From Pseudomonas sp. B33.4 (lineage in GTDB: Bacteria > Pseudomonadota > Gammaproteobacteria > Pseudomonadales > Pseudomonadaceae): a DNA stretch of 64,000 bases. Shown here in pieces: positions 54,131 through 63,261 of the stretch. Numbering within the stretch: the first letter of the stretch is position 1; every line of letters starts with the position of its first letter. The notes under the pieces are model-generated. The model saw only the letters and a program-made list of their open reading frames with translations. It searched no databases and was not told where the DNA came from. A program made the position numbers and the translations under genes. The stretch is taken from NCBI RefSeq assembly GCF_034555375.1, contig NZ_CP140706.1, positions 4,393,001 to 4,457,000 on the forward strand, in the 5' to 3' direction.

Positions 54131-54898
54131 ATGTCAGCACTTAATTCGAGTCAATGCATGATGCTCTCAGCGAACTTAGCGACTAGAAGCCCGCGCCCGA
54201 CAAACGATGAACCTGGAGTTCTTACTCTGGGTCGTACCCGTGGCGTGGCTGAACATTTCAAAGCGCTAGTCGCCCAGCATTTACGCACTGATATGGCGCT
54301 CGAAGCCGATGCGTACACTAGTTCATATCAGTTGAATGAACAGTCTGCTTCGTATCGAGCGATCTTCCTGGTGATCGACAGCCCCCAGGCCCTCGAAGAC
54401 AATCTGGCGCTGGTCGAGAACCTGCGCAGCGACAACTTGAAGCCGATCATTTGTGCGGTCATCACTGGTCGCGGCGCCTTCAACAAGATCAAGTATTACC
54501 TCGCTGGCGCGGATGTTTGTATCAAGCTCAATACCCTTTCCGACGATGGCGCCGAGTTGCTGGGCGAGTTCTTCAACAGTGAAGAATGGCAACGCGATAT
54601 CAACCTGACGCTTGATCCGACGCGCATCTGCCTGATGGATGCCAGCAAGAAACTCGACATCTCGTTTGCCGAAATGAAGATCCTCGAAGCCTTCGCGCAA
54701 ACCAGCAATCACATTCTGAGTCATGATGAAATCGCCAGCATCATGGGCCTCAACAGCAATTTCTACGACCCTCGAGCACTGGAAAAATCAATCAGTCGCT
54801 TGCGTGGAAAAATCAAGGAGATGTATGGTACAAACGCGATTCAGAGTATTCGCGGCTATGGCTATCGCCTGCTGCGGGGTCTGATATCGACTGCCTGA
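54131..54898 (+). CDS. OmpR-type winged-helix regulator with receiver-like N-terminus
   Basis: A 255-residue protein. Residues 60-160 look like a degenerate receiver (AIFLVIDSPQALEDNLAL, LKPIICAVITGRGAFNKI and GADVCIKL, the last like the receiver's conserved lysine). The C-terminus is a Trans_reg_C winged helix (LSHDEIASIMGLNSNFYDP and NAIQSIRGYGYRLLRGL). The start at ATG 54131 is weakly supported; TTG 54092 is the alternative. A second winged-helix gene follows, and both precede an exopolysaccharide locus. Confidence 0.75.
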   Translation: MSALNSSQCMMLSANLATRSPRPTNDEPGVLTLGRTRGVAEHFKALVAQHLRTDMALEADAYTSSYQLNEQSASYRAIFLVIDSPQALEDNLALVENLRSDNLKPIICAVITGRGAFNKIKYYLAGADVCIKLNTLSDDGAELLGEFFNSEEWQRDINLTLDPTRICLMDASKKLDISFAEMKILEAFAQTSNHILSHDEIASIMGLNSNFYDPRALEKSISRLRGKIKEMYGTNAIQSIRGYGYRLLRGLISTA

Positions 54899-54943
54899 CT
54901 CTCGGGCAGCCATCCCATTTGCATACGTACGAAGGATCGTCTG

Positions 54944-55039
54944 ATGCAACCATATAGCTCCCGTTCTGCTTCACGCCTGTTTGAAATCAAGCAATTGAAT
55001 GAGCGCGACAACACGACCCATAACAATAAAACTCCATAA
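54944..55039 (+). CDS. Possible 31-residue small ORF between the two regulators
   Basis: An ATG with AAGGAT six bases upstream opens 31 codons (containing SSRSASRLFEIKQLNER) ending in TAA. It could be a genuine small protein, a translational coupler or chance. No family known. Confidence 0.3.
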   Translation: MQPYSSRSASRLFEIKQLNERDNTTHNNKTP

Positions 55040-55177
55040 CATAGCAGCAGTTCGAGTGGAATTTATCGAGGGCCATTCTTGGGCCCAGACCCTGCCTATC
55101 GATTACTTCCGAGGAAGTCATTGCTCGCCTGCCGATTTTTCTTTTAGCCAATTTTGGTATGTATTTAGGAGAGAGAC

Positions 55178-55810
55178 ATGGAAACTAGTACAACCCTCCC
55201 AAGGAAATATTTTGTTGTCGTGACTCACAGTACAACGTCGCAACGAGAACTGGAGAGCATGCTGTCCAGTGAACGTTTCAATTCGTTTGAAGGGGTTGAT
55301 TCACCCTCTTCCGCTCCAATGGTGATGGAGTTCACATATCCAGGCATCAGTCGCAAAAATGTCGCGCGCAGTATTGAGCACGATACTCAGCGAATATTGG
55401 CCACGCTCGAGTCCGAATGGCGGGCAGCGCAATCGGCCAATCCTTTCCAGAATGTCCCGGCCATTACCGGGGAAACCCGCAACATGCCGCCTGCCATTGA
55501 AGGTGATATGCCTGGCAATGAAACCTGGCATCTTGACCCTGACCAGGGTGCATTGGTCAAAGAAGGTGTCGAAATCAGCCTCACTGGCCTGGAAACAGCA
55601 CTGGTCAAGAAAATGCTCAGCCATGAAGAGCGTGTTGTCAGTCGTGACGAGCTAATTCTCAGCATCGGTCGCGAGCCCGAACAATATCGCGGCCTGGAAA
55701 TGTGCCTGAGTCGTTTGCAAGACAAATTCAAAAGCGCCAGTCAGGGTGAACGACTGTTTCGTGCCGTCAGAAACCGCGGTTATTGCCTGATTCAGGAAGT
55801 CGTCGCGTAA
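55178..55810 (+). CDS. Winged-helix regulator without receiver domain
   Basis: A 210-residue protein with AGGAGAG before its ATG. The N-terminal 110 residues match no family I know and lack a receiver signature. Residues 115-205 form an OmpR-like winged helix (GLETALVKKMLSHEERVVSR and LFRAVRNRGYCLIQEV). It shares its C-terminal architecture with the regulator upstream and likely arose by duplication. EPS control is inferred from position. Confidence 0.7.
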   Translation: METSTTLPRKYFVVVTHSTTSQRELESMLSSERFNSFEGVDSPSSAPMVMEFTYPGISRKNVARSIEHDTQRILATLESEWRAAQSANPFQNVPAITGETRNMPPAIEGDMPGNETWHLDPDQGALVKEGVEISLTGLETALVKKMLSHEERVVSRDELILSIGREPEQYRGLEMCLSRLQDKFKSASQGERLFRAVRNRGYCLIQEVVA

Positions 55811-56202
55811 CCCCGATCGATATCCACGAACAGAACAAACAGACCAAAGTGCGACTACAAAAACAACAAGAGCACTCTGTTTGGCTTCATCTTCCTCCCT
55901 GAATTAAAAACTCCCTGCCTCCACCCCTCCAACAGTAACAAATACAACATCATTTATTCACCCCTTCCTCTGCGACCTTTTCTAACACTGTTCTATTTAA
56001 TTATTAAAAAGTTGGCACTGTGCCATCTTGTTAGAACTCGTCAGACACCATTCCAGCCAATAACTTAGTCTATTGACTGACGACAGTTCGGCATATCGAT
56101 GTTGTTACCTCAGGACACTCGTTAGAACAACAACAATAAGTCTGCATAACAACTCGGTTTTCAACTGTTGAAACCTGAATGGACGTCTTTTGGGGATACC
56201 GT
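55811..56202. other. Upstream region of the sugar-phosphate transferase gene
   Basis: AT-rich, no gene. It holds the palindrome at 56013-56025 and several TAAT runs. Confidence 0.5.
56013..56025. promoter_or_regulatory. Palindrome TGGCAC-T-GTGCCA
   Basis: A perfect 6-1-6 inverted repeat 178 bp before the transferase start. It resembles an operator. The TGGCAC half recalls a sigma-54 -24 element, but no GC pair follows at the required distance. Confidence 0.35.
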
Positions 56203-57597
56203 ATGGATCTTTCTCTAAGTATCAATCGAAGCACAGGCCTCAAGGGACTGACCTTTTGGGGCCAATGGGCGCTGGCACAGGGCTTTGTCGTTACGCTGTT
56301 GTTCATACTCGCCGAGCAGCACACCGGGACGGTCGCGTTTTACTACCGGATGTGTGCAACGCTGGCGGTACTGGCGTCGGTGCCGGCTTATACGTTTAGC
56401 GGTGTGTATCGCAAACGTGACAATTACCTGACCGGTCTCGGTCGACTGTTCATGGGTTGGTCGATGACCATGGCGGCGCTGGCGTGCATCGCTTTTGTCT
56501 GCCAGGCCGATGAGCTGTTTTCGCGGCAGGTGATTCTGAGCTGGGCGGTGTATGGCTTCCTCGGTCAGGCGTTTCTTTACGCTCCGCTGCATGCGTTTTC
56601 CAAGTACTACCAACGGTCCCGTAAAAGCGAGCACAAGACGCTGATCGTCGGCACCGGCGAACTGGCGTTGGGTCTGGCGAAGAAGCTCAGCCAACTGGAA
56701 AATCTGCCGTTGGTAGGTTTGGTCAGCAATGGGGATGTGTCTGCGCTGGGTAAAGATTCACCGCGTGTGGTTGGCGCTCAGGAAGACTTGCTGAAGCTGA
56801 TCGAAGCCCATGACATCCGTCGTTTGTACATCACCCTGCCGCTGTGTGAAGCGGCGAAAATCGAAGCGATTTATGGTGACTTGCTAGGGGCAAACGTTGA
56901 TGTGGTATGGGTGCCGGACTTGAACAGTCTGACCCTGCTCAATCACTCGGTGAAGGTCGTGGACGGCCTGCCGGCGATCTACTTGAACGAGAGCCCGCTG
57001 ACCAGCCGCCCTACCGCTGCTTTGAGCAAGAGTCTGGCAGAGAAAACCGTGGCGTTTCTGGCGATCATCGCGCTGAGTCCGATCCTGCTGATCATCGCGC
57101 TGGCGGTGAAGATCAACTCGCCCGGCCCGGTGTTTTTCAAGCAGGATCGCCATGGCTGGAACGGCAAGGTGATCAAGGTCTGGAAGTTCCGCTCGATGCG
57201 TGTTCACGATGACCGTGACGTGAAGCAGGCCAGCCGTAATGACTCGCGCATTACCGCAGTCGGCCGCTTTATCCGCCGCACTTCGCTGGATGAGTTGCCG
57301 CAACTGTTCAACGTGCTGCAGGGGCACATGGCTCTGGTCGGCCCTCGCCCGCACGCCGTCGCGCACAACAACTACTACTCGGGGAAAATCCTCGCGTACA
57401 TGGCGCGTCACCGGATTAAACCGGGGATTACCGGACTGGCCCAAATCAGCGGCTGCCGCGGTGAGACAGACACCATCGACAAGATGCAGAAGCGTGTGGA
57501 GATTGACCTGCAGTACATCAACAACTGGTCGTTGTGGCTGGATCTGAAGATCCTGGTGAAGACGCCGTTTACGTTGCTGTCGAAGGATATTTACTGA
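56203..57597 (+). CDS. Undecaprenyl-phosphate glucose phosphotransferase (WcaJ-like)
   Basis: A 464-residue polyisoprenyl-phosphate hexose-1-phosphate transferase. Four or five N-terminal membrane helices lead to a CoA-binding-like domain (TLIVGTGELALGLAKKLSQ), a further helix (LAIIALSPILLIIALAV) and the catalytic domain with PVFFKQDRHGWNGK, WKFRSM, RRTSLDELPQLFNVL and LVGPRPHAV. It loads the first sugar onto the lipid carrier for exopolysaccharide. Start 56203 is preferred to 56179. Confidence 0.88.
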   Translation: MDLSLSINRSTGLKGLTFWGQWALAQGFVVTLLFILAEQHTGTVAFYYRMCATLAVLASVPAYTFSGVYRKRDNYLTGLGRLFMGWSMTMAALACIAFVCQADELFSRQVILSWAVYGFLGQAFLYAPLHAFSKYYQRSRKSEHKTLIVGTGELALGLAKKLSQLENLPLVGLVSNGDVSALGKDSPRVVGAQEDLLKLIEAHDIRRLYITLPLCEAAKIEAIYGDLLGANVDVVWVPDLNSLTLLNHSVKVVDGLPAIYLNESPLTSRPTAALSKSLAEKTVAFLAIIALSPILLIIALAVKINSPGPVFFKQDRHGWNGKVIKVWKFRSMRVHDDRDVKQASRNDSRITAVGRFIRRTSLDELPQLFNVLQGHMALVGPRPHAVAHNNYYSGKILAYMARHRIKPGITGLAQISGCRGETDTIDKMQKRVEIDLQYINNWSLWLDLKILVKTPFTLLSKDIY

Positions 57598-57617
57598 GGT
57601 TTAAAGCTGCATACCGC

Positions 57618-57641
57618 AAGGGGACGAAAGTCCCCTTTTTT
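57618..57641 (+). terminator. Rho-independent terminator
   Basis: aaggggac-gaaa-gtcccctttttt: 8-bp stem with GAAA tetraloop and T run, 20 bp after the transferase stop. Confidence 0.92.
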
Positions 57642-57690
57642 GTGCGTGGGATTTGGGAGCGAGAGTGTTGTGGAGGGATGCAAAGAACTT

Positions 57691-58050
57691 GTGGGAGTGA
57701 GCTTGCTCGCGAAAGCGGTGGGTCAGGCAACGGGGATGTCGACTGGTCGGACGCTATCGCGAGCAGGCTCACTCCTACAGGGGATTTGTGGTTGGCTCGG
57801 GATTTGTGGCGTGATGAAAATCCAATGTAGGAGTGAGCCTGCTCGCGATGGCGGTGGGTCAGGCAACAGGGATGTCGACTGTACGGACGCTATCGCGAGC
57901 AGGCTCGCTCCCACAGGGATTTATGGTTGGCTCGGGATTTGTGGCGTGACAGATAGCTAATGTGGGAGCGAGCCTGCTCGCGAAAGCGGTGGGTCAGGCA
58001 ACAGTGATGTCGACTGGTCGGACGCTATCCCGAGCAGGCGAAGGCCTACA
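57691..58050. repeat. Three tandem BIME units of 135-136 bp
   Basis: Units begin at 57691, 57827 and 57962, each a REP (gtgggagcgagcctgctcgc class) followed by ggtgggtcaggcaac and an inverted REP. Units are nearly identical; the third has a decayed right arm (ctatcccgagcaggcgaagg). They lie between convergent genes. Confidence 0.9.
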
Positions 58051-58078
58051 GGTTCCAGGGTGTTCGGGAGATCCGCGG

Positions 58079-60157
58079 TTACTCAGTGATCTTCTCGAAA
58101 TTCCGATAGAACATGTCCCCTTCCCGGCTATCGGTCATCGAGTGCAGTTGGTAGCTGCGATTCAGTCGCGCACCACCGTCACGGGTCAGTGGGGCCCAGA
58201 CCAGGTTGGCGCGGCGCATGGTCGACATGCTCATCATTTCGTCGAACGGGATCGACAGGTAGATGCCTTTGTCGAAACTACCTTCGCCATACTCGGCACT
58301 GCCCGCCGTGGTGATCGTCGCCCACGCGCCAAATCGCACACCATTGAAAAACTCCCGCGAGATGTCCAGCGTACCGCCCCAGTCCCCGGCCAGATAACGC
58401 CCGACGCTCACCGCCGCCAATGTATCGAACGGCAAATCGGTATACGCCGTGACATGCCCGGTCACCACAGAGTAATCACGCAAGGCAAAACCCTGATCGA
58501 AATCACGCTGCCGCACCCAGTTGATATCCGCGCCCACCGACCAGCGCTCACCGGTCGGGCGGAACAACACTTCACCGCCGACACCGGCAAACATCGACTC
58601 CAGATAACCGCCATACACCATGCCATACAGGTCTTTATCCAGTTGCTCGGCATGGCTGACCTGGAACAACGGCATGGTCGTGTTAGACGTGGTCAGGTAC
58701 TGACGCAAATCCGTGCGCACACGCGGCAAACCGCTCGGCGCGTCGTAGGTGAATTTGTCGAAGTTGTTGGCCAGGTTGGCACTGAGCAAACCGCTCCACC
58801 AAGTGTTGCGATTGAAGCGGTATTCGGCGTCGGCATCGGCACTCAATTGATAGAGCAAGCCGTCCGGACCACCAACGTTCTGCTTGAAGCCCAGCCCCAC
58901 GCCATAGCTGAAATGCTGCGGCGCTTCGGTGTAGAGGGTTTTCTCGTTGCGCGGCATCGCCGGGTTGATCTCGGTGGTGCGGTGCAGCGATTCAAGTGGC
59001 TCTTCGTTGTTGATCACTTCGCGGAAGGTCTGGCGCGGCACACTGGTTTCTTCCAGCGGCAAGTCGTAGCGCTTGTTGACCATGGTGAACCAGTCGATGT
59101 CGTCGTTGACGCTGTTGTCGAGAATCCGGCTCGCCCGCCCGACAGCCTTGGACGAATGGAAATAACGCTGCTGCTCGCCATACACGATCAGTTCGGAATC
59201 ACGCTGCGTGATGCGCTCGACCTTGTAGCCGGCATTCTGCTGCAACCGCTGCGAGACGTTGGCCCAGTTGACCTGCTCCATCGCCGTGGTTGGCATCTTC
59301 GCCGGCAGCGGTTCCGGGGTCGGATCGTAAGTCTTCGCCGGCGCCTTGCGGCTGACGAAATTGGTGTGGAAGGTCACGCCGAACATCGCCGTATTGCCGC
59401 GCTCCCACGCCGCGCTGACATCGACCGAATCGGTGACTTTGAACACCGCGCCGAGGTTGATCGGCGAATCCTGTTTGATCTCGTTGTCCTTCGGCTCGTG
59501 CTTGTAGTCGTTGCCTTCGAATTCGAGTTTCAGGCTGAGGCGATCCCACGGCGTCTGATAGCTCACGCCACCGAAGAACGACGGCCGGCCACGAAAGTAC
59601 GAACCCGAGTTGACGTCACCGGTGCCTTCCAGGGCCGGCCGGGTATCGAAGCGATCGCTGACGTAGCCCAACGGGTTGTCGATATCGCCGCGATTACCCA
59701 GGTAACCCCAGGCGATCCCGGCGCTGAAATCGAAGTTGTCGTAACGCTTGTTGGCGACGAAAAATTCACTGGAGAACAAACCGGTACCACCGATATCTCG
59801 GAAGCCCAGCGCCACGTCGGGCAGCCAGTGGCTTTCCTGCCACAGCCGGACTTTGACGTCGACCGCCTTATCCTTATAGCTTTGACTACCGCTGAGGGCC
59901 TCCGAGCCGTACGGCCGATTGGTGATCGCGGTGTAGCGAAACGAGCCTTCGAGCCAGTCCAGCGGCTGCAACGACACGCTGTAGCGGCTGTACGGATCGG
60001 TGCGGTTGGCGTTGACGCTCAACTCGCCGGCCGGGGCCATGCGCGCGGTCGGCGTCTGCAGCAGACCGGTGCCACCGAAGTCATTCTGGGTAATGCGCGG
60101 CTCTGCATGGGCCAGACCGCAGGGCAATAACAATACAGCTGCAAAACGTAACTTCAA
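58079..60157 (-). CDS. yjbH: YjbH-type outer-membrane exopolysaccharide protein (GfcD-like)
   Basis: A 692-residue protein, close to the E. coli YjbH length. A signal peptide (FAAVLLLPCGLAHA) is followed by the family N-terminus FGGTGLLQTPTARMAPAG and long beta-barrel-like sequence. The start is a TTG at 60157 overlapping the yjbG stop, with AGGTGG upstream. It is the last gene of the EPS operon. YjbH is thought to export or process an extracellular polysaccharide. Confidence 0.88.
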   Translation of the reverse strand: MKLRFAAVLLLPCGLAHAEPRITQNDFGGTGLLQTPTARMAPAGELSVNANRTDPYSRYSVSLQPLDWLEGSFRYTAITNRPYGSEALSGSQSYKDKAVDVKVRLWQESHWLPDVALGFRDIGGTGLFSSEFFVANKRYDNFDFSAGIAWGYLGNRGDIDNPLGYVSDRFDTRPALEGTGDVNSGSYFRGRPSFFGGVSYQTPWDRLSLKLEFEGNDYKHEPKDNEIKQDSPINLGAVFKVTDSVDVSAAWERGNTAMFGVTFHTNFVSRKAPAKTYDPTPEPLPAKMPTTAMEQVNWANVSQRLQQNAGYKVERITQRDSELIVYGEQQRYFHSSKAVGRASRILDNSVNDDIDWFTMVNKRYDLPLEETSVPRQTFREVINNEEPLESLHRTTEINPAMPRNEKTLYTEAPQHFSYGVGLGFKQNVGGPDGLLYQLSADADAEYRFNRNTWWSGLLSANLANNFDKFTYDAPSGLPRVRTDLRQYLTTSNTTMPLFQVSHAEQLDKDLYGMVYGGYLESMFAGVGGEVLFRPTGERWSVGADINWVRQRDFDQGFALRDYSVVTGHVTAYTDLPFDTLAAVSVGRYLAGDWGGTLDISREFFNGVRFGAWATITTAGSAEYGEGSFDKGIYLSIPFDEMMSMSTMRRANLVWAPLTRDGGARLNRSYQLHSMTDSREGDMFYRNFEKITE

Positions 60158-60912
60158 CGAACCACCTCGGCCAGCTGCGTGGCAATGAATTCGGCCAACT
60201 GCTGATTCAGTTCAGGAAGAGGCGGATCAAGATCATCATTTTTCAACGGCACCAGAATCTTGCTGCCGGCCACGGGAAAGTGTCCGGATTCGCGATTCCA
60301 GTGGGCGATGCCGACACGTTGCGCAGCGCCGTTGGGCTGGATCAGCCACAGGTAATCGGCTTCGGCATCGCTCAGGATCGAACAGCCTTGCAGGTATTCA
60401 CGCGCCTCCTGCAACGGCTGATACGGCAAGTGGCACGGCTCGGCGACAGCGCCCAGCACTTGCACTTCGTCGACGCGTTTCGGGTAGATCAGACGATCGC
60501 CGTCATCGAGGCGAATGTTGCGCGCGAAGCCGACTTCCAGCGCCACCGGATCAAGATCGGCAATCTGCCGCCCGGTCACCGGCATCTGCCGCACTTCTTC
60601 GGCAATGCGCTGCGCCAGCGCCGCCCGACTCGGCAGGTCGAACAGCATCGACATGCGTTGCAGCACATCCAGATCAAACAGCACACCGACCTTGAGCCGT
60701 GTCTGCTCCTCAATCAGCGACTGACGCAGCAACCCGCCCGCCAGCCAATAGCCTTCGGCATTCGGCACGGCTTCGCCGATCACGTCGAGCAAACGCCCGT
60801 TGGGTGGCAGCGGGATCGGCCCGGGATTGGCGACATCGCCCGACACCGTAACGGCTGCCTGACTCACACTCGCGACCAGCATCAAACTCGCCGACAACAT
60901 TTTCAGGCGCAT
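60154..60912 (-). CDS. yjbG: YjbG-type capsule biosynthesis GfcC protein
   Basis: A 252-residue periplasmic protein with a signal peptide (MLSASLMLVASVSQA). It contains the SLBB-like GDVANPGPIPLPPNGRLLDV and the C-terminal GSKILVPL. The start at 60912 shares one base with the yjbF stop (TGATG). Confidence 0.85.
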   Translation of the reverse strand: MRLKMLSASLMLVASVSQAAVTVSGDVANPGPIPLPPNGRLLDVIGEAVPNAEGYWLAGGLLRQSLIEEQTRLKVGVLFDLDVLQRMSMLFDLPSRAALAQRIAEEVRQMPVTGRQIADLDPVALEVGFARNIRLDDGDRLIYPKRVDEVQVLGAVAEPCHLPYQPLQEAREYLQGCSILSDAEADYLWLIQPNGAAQRVGIAHWNRESGHFPVAGSKILVPLKNDDLDPPLPELNQQLAEFIATQLAEVVR

Positions 60913-61577
60913 CACGGCAGGTGCCTGCGATCTGGGGTCAGTTGCACAACCTTGACGCGCAACTGCGACGTCAGTTGCTGCTCGCTCTGCAAGATGAAAC
61001 CGTCACGCGGGTCGACCCAGTAACGATTGGTCGCGCTCAGGCCGATGGCCGGGGCATCAATCTGTTCATCGACACGCAGCACGGTGTATTCCTTGTCGAG
61101 AATCTGCAGGGTTTGTTCCGAGCGGCGGGAGAAGCGGCTGTTGACGATCACCCCGACCTCCTGGCCCTTGTAGAGGTCGATCCAGCGCCGCGTGGTGAAA
61201 CCGTCGGCGACGTGATGCAGGCCCTGTTTGAACGGCGAGTCATCGGCCAGCCGCGTGCCATCGAGATCGCCTTCCAGGCCCAGGCCAATCGTGCGCACGG
61301 CGAGTCCATTGCGCAGCAGCAGCACTTGTTTGCCGGAAGCGACCCAAAACTGCAGGTCTTCGCGCTCACGCACCAGCGCCAGCACGCCGGAGCCGGACGG
61401 CGTGGTCAGTTTCAGTTGCGGATAATTGACCACGGCCACTTTGGCCGCCGACACGTCGACTTCATCGGGGCCGACCACCGCGGCTTTGAGGTTGTTCAAC
61501 GAAGCGCTCATCAGCGGGTTACAGCCGCACAGCAACGAGGCCGCCATCAGGCACAGGCCAACTTTCAAAATGTTCAA
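60912..61577 (-). CDS. yjbF: YjbF-type lipoprotein (GfcB-like)
   Basis: A 221-residue lipoprotein: the lipobox SLLCGC follows a short signal. The family segments GLEGDLDGTRLADDSP and RYWVDPRDGFILQSEQQ are present. It is coupled to yjbG and lies 11 bp after the polysaccharide-export gene. Confidence 0.87.
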   Translation of the reverse strand: MNILKVGLCLMAASLLCGCNPLMSASLNNLKAAVVGPDEVDVSAAKVAVVNYPQLKLTTPSGSGVLALVREREDLQFWVASGKQVLLLRNGLAVRTIGLGLEGDLDGTRLADDSPFKQGLHHVADGFTTRRWIDLYKGQEVGVIVNSRFSRRSEQTLQILDKEYTVLRVDEQIDAPAIGLSATNRYWVDPRDGFILQSEQQLTSQLRVKVVQLTPDRRHLP

Positions 61578-61588
61578 AGTCGGCGGCC

Positions 61589-62704
61589 TTATTTGCTGTT
61601 GTTACTGTATTCGCTCCAGTTCTTCGCAGCGGAAGCGCCAGTGCCGACAATCGATGCCGACGGCACCAACTGGCTGATCAGACGGTTCCAGCGAGTCACG
61701 TTGGCAGGCCCGACGTACACCACGTCCTGCGGGCGCACTTCGAAGTGCGAGGCGAGCGCCATGGCGGTCGGCGACTCGGCTTCGAGCTGGTAGATCTTCG
61801 CCGGCTCGACATCGAGGTTTTCCACGCCACGAATGACATACACCGCGTTGCCATTGGAGGTGGTCTGGGCCAGGCCGCCAACCGAACCGAGCACATCGGT
61901 GAGGTTCATGGTCGCAGTCTTGAAACTCAGCGCACGCGGCTGATTGACCTCGCCCATCACGTAAATGCGCTTGTTGTCGTTGTACGGCAGATACAGCTGA
62001 TCGCCACCCTTGAGGTAGACGTTCTGCAACTCGGAATCCTGCTGATTGAGCGAGTCGAGATTGAGCGGATAAGTGCGACCCTTGCGCGTCAGCAGCAGCC
62101 CGGACAAATCAGCGTTGTTGGTATCGATACCGGCCGAGCCGAGGGCTTCGACCACGCTCAGCGGATTGGTGGAAATCGCTTGCGGACCGGCCTTGGCCAC
62201 CGCGCCGGTGACCACGACTTTCTGGCTGGCGAAACGCAACACCGCGACATCTACCTGCGGCTCGGCGATGAACGCCGACAGCCGTTGTTCAATGTCCGAG
62301 CGCAGTTGCTGGATGGTCCGGCCGGTGGCCTGGACTTCCTTGATGAACGGGTAATACAGCGTGCCATCGGAGCGCACCAGTCGGCCGTTGGCATCGATCT
62401 GTTGTTGCGCGCCGGACGGGGCCGTCAGCTCAGGGTGATCCCATACCGTGATGTACAGGACATCGTTGTTGCCGATGCGGTATTCGGCCGGGGTCGCCAG
62501 CAGTTCCGCCGGCAGCGACTCACGCTTTTGTGTGGAGCGGTTCATGGCGATCAGCTTGGGGGTGATCGGAATCAGCTCGACCCGGCTGCTTTCACTGGCG
62601 CCCTGGCGGGTGATGTCACTGGTGCTGAGGTATTGACCGGGGGAAAACATGCAACCTTGCAAAGCGAGACTTGCCAACATTAAAAGATAAACACTACGAG
62701 TCAT
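61589..62704 (-). CDS. Outer-membrane polysaccharide export protein (Wza/GfcE family)
   Basis: A 371-residue lipoprotein with lipobox LALQGC. The polysaccharide-export domain has YRIGNNDVLYITVWDHPEL, SLBB repeats carry VVVTGAVAKAGPQAIS and IYVMGEVNQPRALSF, and the C-terminus RWNRLISQLVP resembles the Wza barrel helix. It would form the octameric outer-membrane channel for the polymer. No Wzc-type kinase gene lies in the window. Confidence 0.9.
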   Translation of the reverse strand: MTRSVYLLMLASLALQGCMFSPGQYLSTSDITRQGASESSRVELIPITPKLIAMNRSTQKRESLPAELLATPAEYRIGNNDVLYITVWDHPELTAPSGAQQQIDANGRLVRSDGTLYYPFIKEVQATGRTIQQLRSDIEQRLSAFIAEPQVDVAVLRFASQKVVVTGAVAKAGPQAISTNPLSVVEALGSAGIDTNNADLSGLLLTRKGRTYPLNLDSLNQQDSELQNVYLKGGDQLYLPYNDNKRIYVMGEVNQPRALSFKTATMNLTDVLGSVGGLAQTTSNGNAVYVIRGVENLDVEPAKIYQLEAESPTAMALASHFEVRPQDVVYVGPANVTRWNRLISQLVPSASIVGTGASAAKNWSEYSNNSK

Positions 62705-62743
62705 AATGGCACTACGCTATTCAAGGGCGAATCCAAAAACAAA

Positions 62744-62767
62744 GTCACCCGACTTGCGTCGGGCGAC
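62744..62767 (-). terminator. Terminator-like hairpin between the yjbE-like and wza-like genes
   Basis: Read on the minus strand, GTCGCCCGAC-GCAA-GTCGGGTGAC is followed by TTTGTTTTT. A second perfect 8-bp hairpin (62778-62799) precedes it and covers the yjbE-like stop codon. Partial termination here would raise the first gene over the rest. Confidence 0.7.
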
Positions 62768-62794
62768 CTTGTACTGCACTAACAGAACTTCCTG

Positions 62795-63031
62795 TTAGTT
62801 ATGCGTGCCGGTTGTACCGGTGGTACCCGTCGTACCGGTGGTACCGCCGTTGGCACTGCCACCGCTGTTAGACGCCGCTACAGCACTGGCAACCATTGCA
62901 GTACTGGCTGCGGGCGCTTGAGAAGCCGCCACGTTGCCACCTACATTGGTTACCGCTGTCAGCGGTGCTTCAGCGGCGGCAGCCCAGTTGCTCAACATCG
63001 TCAACAGGGCAACTGCCATCACTTTTTTCAT
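62795..63031 (-). CDS. yjbE: YjbE-like small secreted protein
   Basis: A 78-residue protein with signal peptide VMAVALLTMLSNWAAAA. The mature part is Ala/Ser/Gly/Thr-rich and ends in tandem GTT repeats, as in E. coli YjbE, first gene of yjbEFGH. AAAGGAG lies five bases before the ATG. Function unknown. Confidence 0.78.
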   Translation of the reverse strand: MKKVMAVALLTMLSNWAAAAEAPLTAVTNVGGNVAASQAPAASTAMVASAVAASNSGGSANGGTTGTTGTTGTTGTHN

Positions 63032-63261
63032 ATCAACTCCTTTCTAACATTCGACCTGTTATAAAACTGGCCTGAGTTAGCGGTGGTGAGTTCAAGTCCG
63101 CAAAAAGCGCGAACAAGATCCGTTGTTCTTTCACAGTCTTACCCAACTGATAAAAGTCGAACGGCAGGTTTATATCTACGGACTTGCAAAAGGCATTGCC
63201 AGTGTAATTTCCCGACGTTATCTAACAACCTGACTGAAAATAACATTGGGTTAAATGGCCA
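63032..63261. other. Spacer between galE and the yjbE-like gene
   Basis: About 230 bp, AT-rich, likely holding the promoter of the minus-strand EPS genes. No gene or clear operator seen. Confidence 0.5.

Noticed and set aside
56013..56040. Sigma-54 promoter at TGGCAC
   Set aside because: No GC dinucleotide at the required distance downstream; the palindrome explains the half-site.
57962..60130. A 722-codon plus-strand frame over the yjbH region
   Set aside because: It begins in REP sequence and runs antisense to yjbH, whose signal peptide and family motifs are clear.
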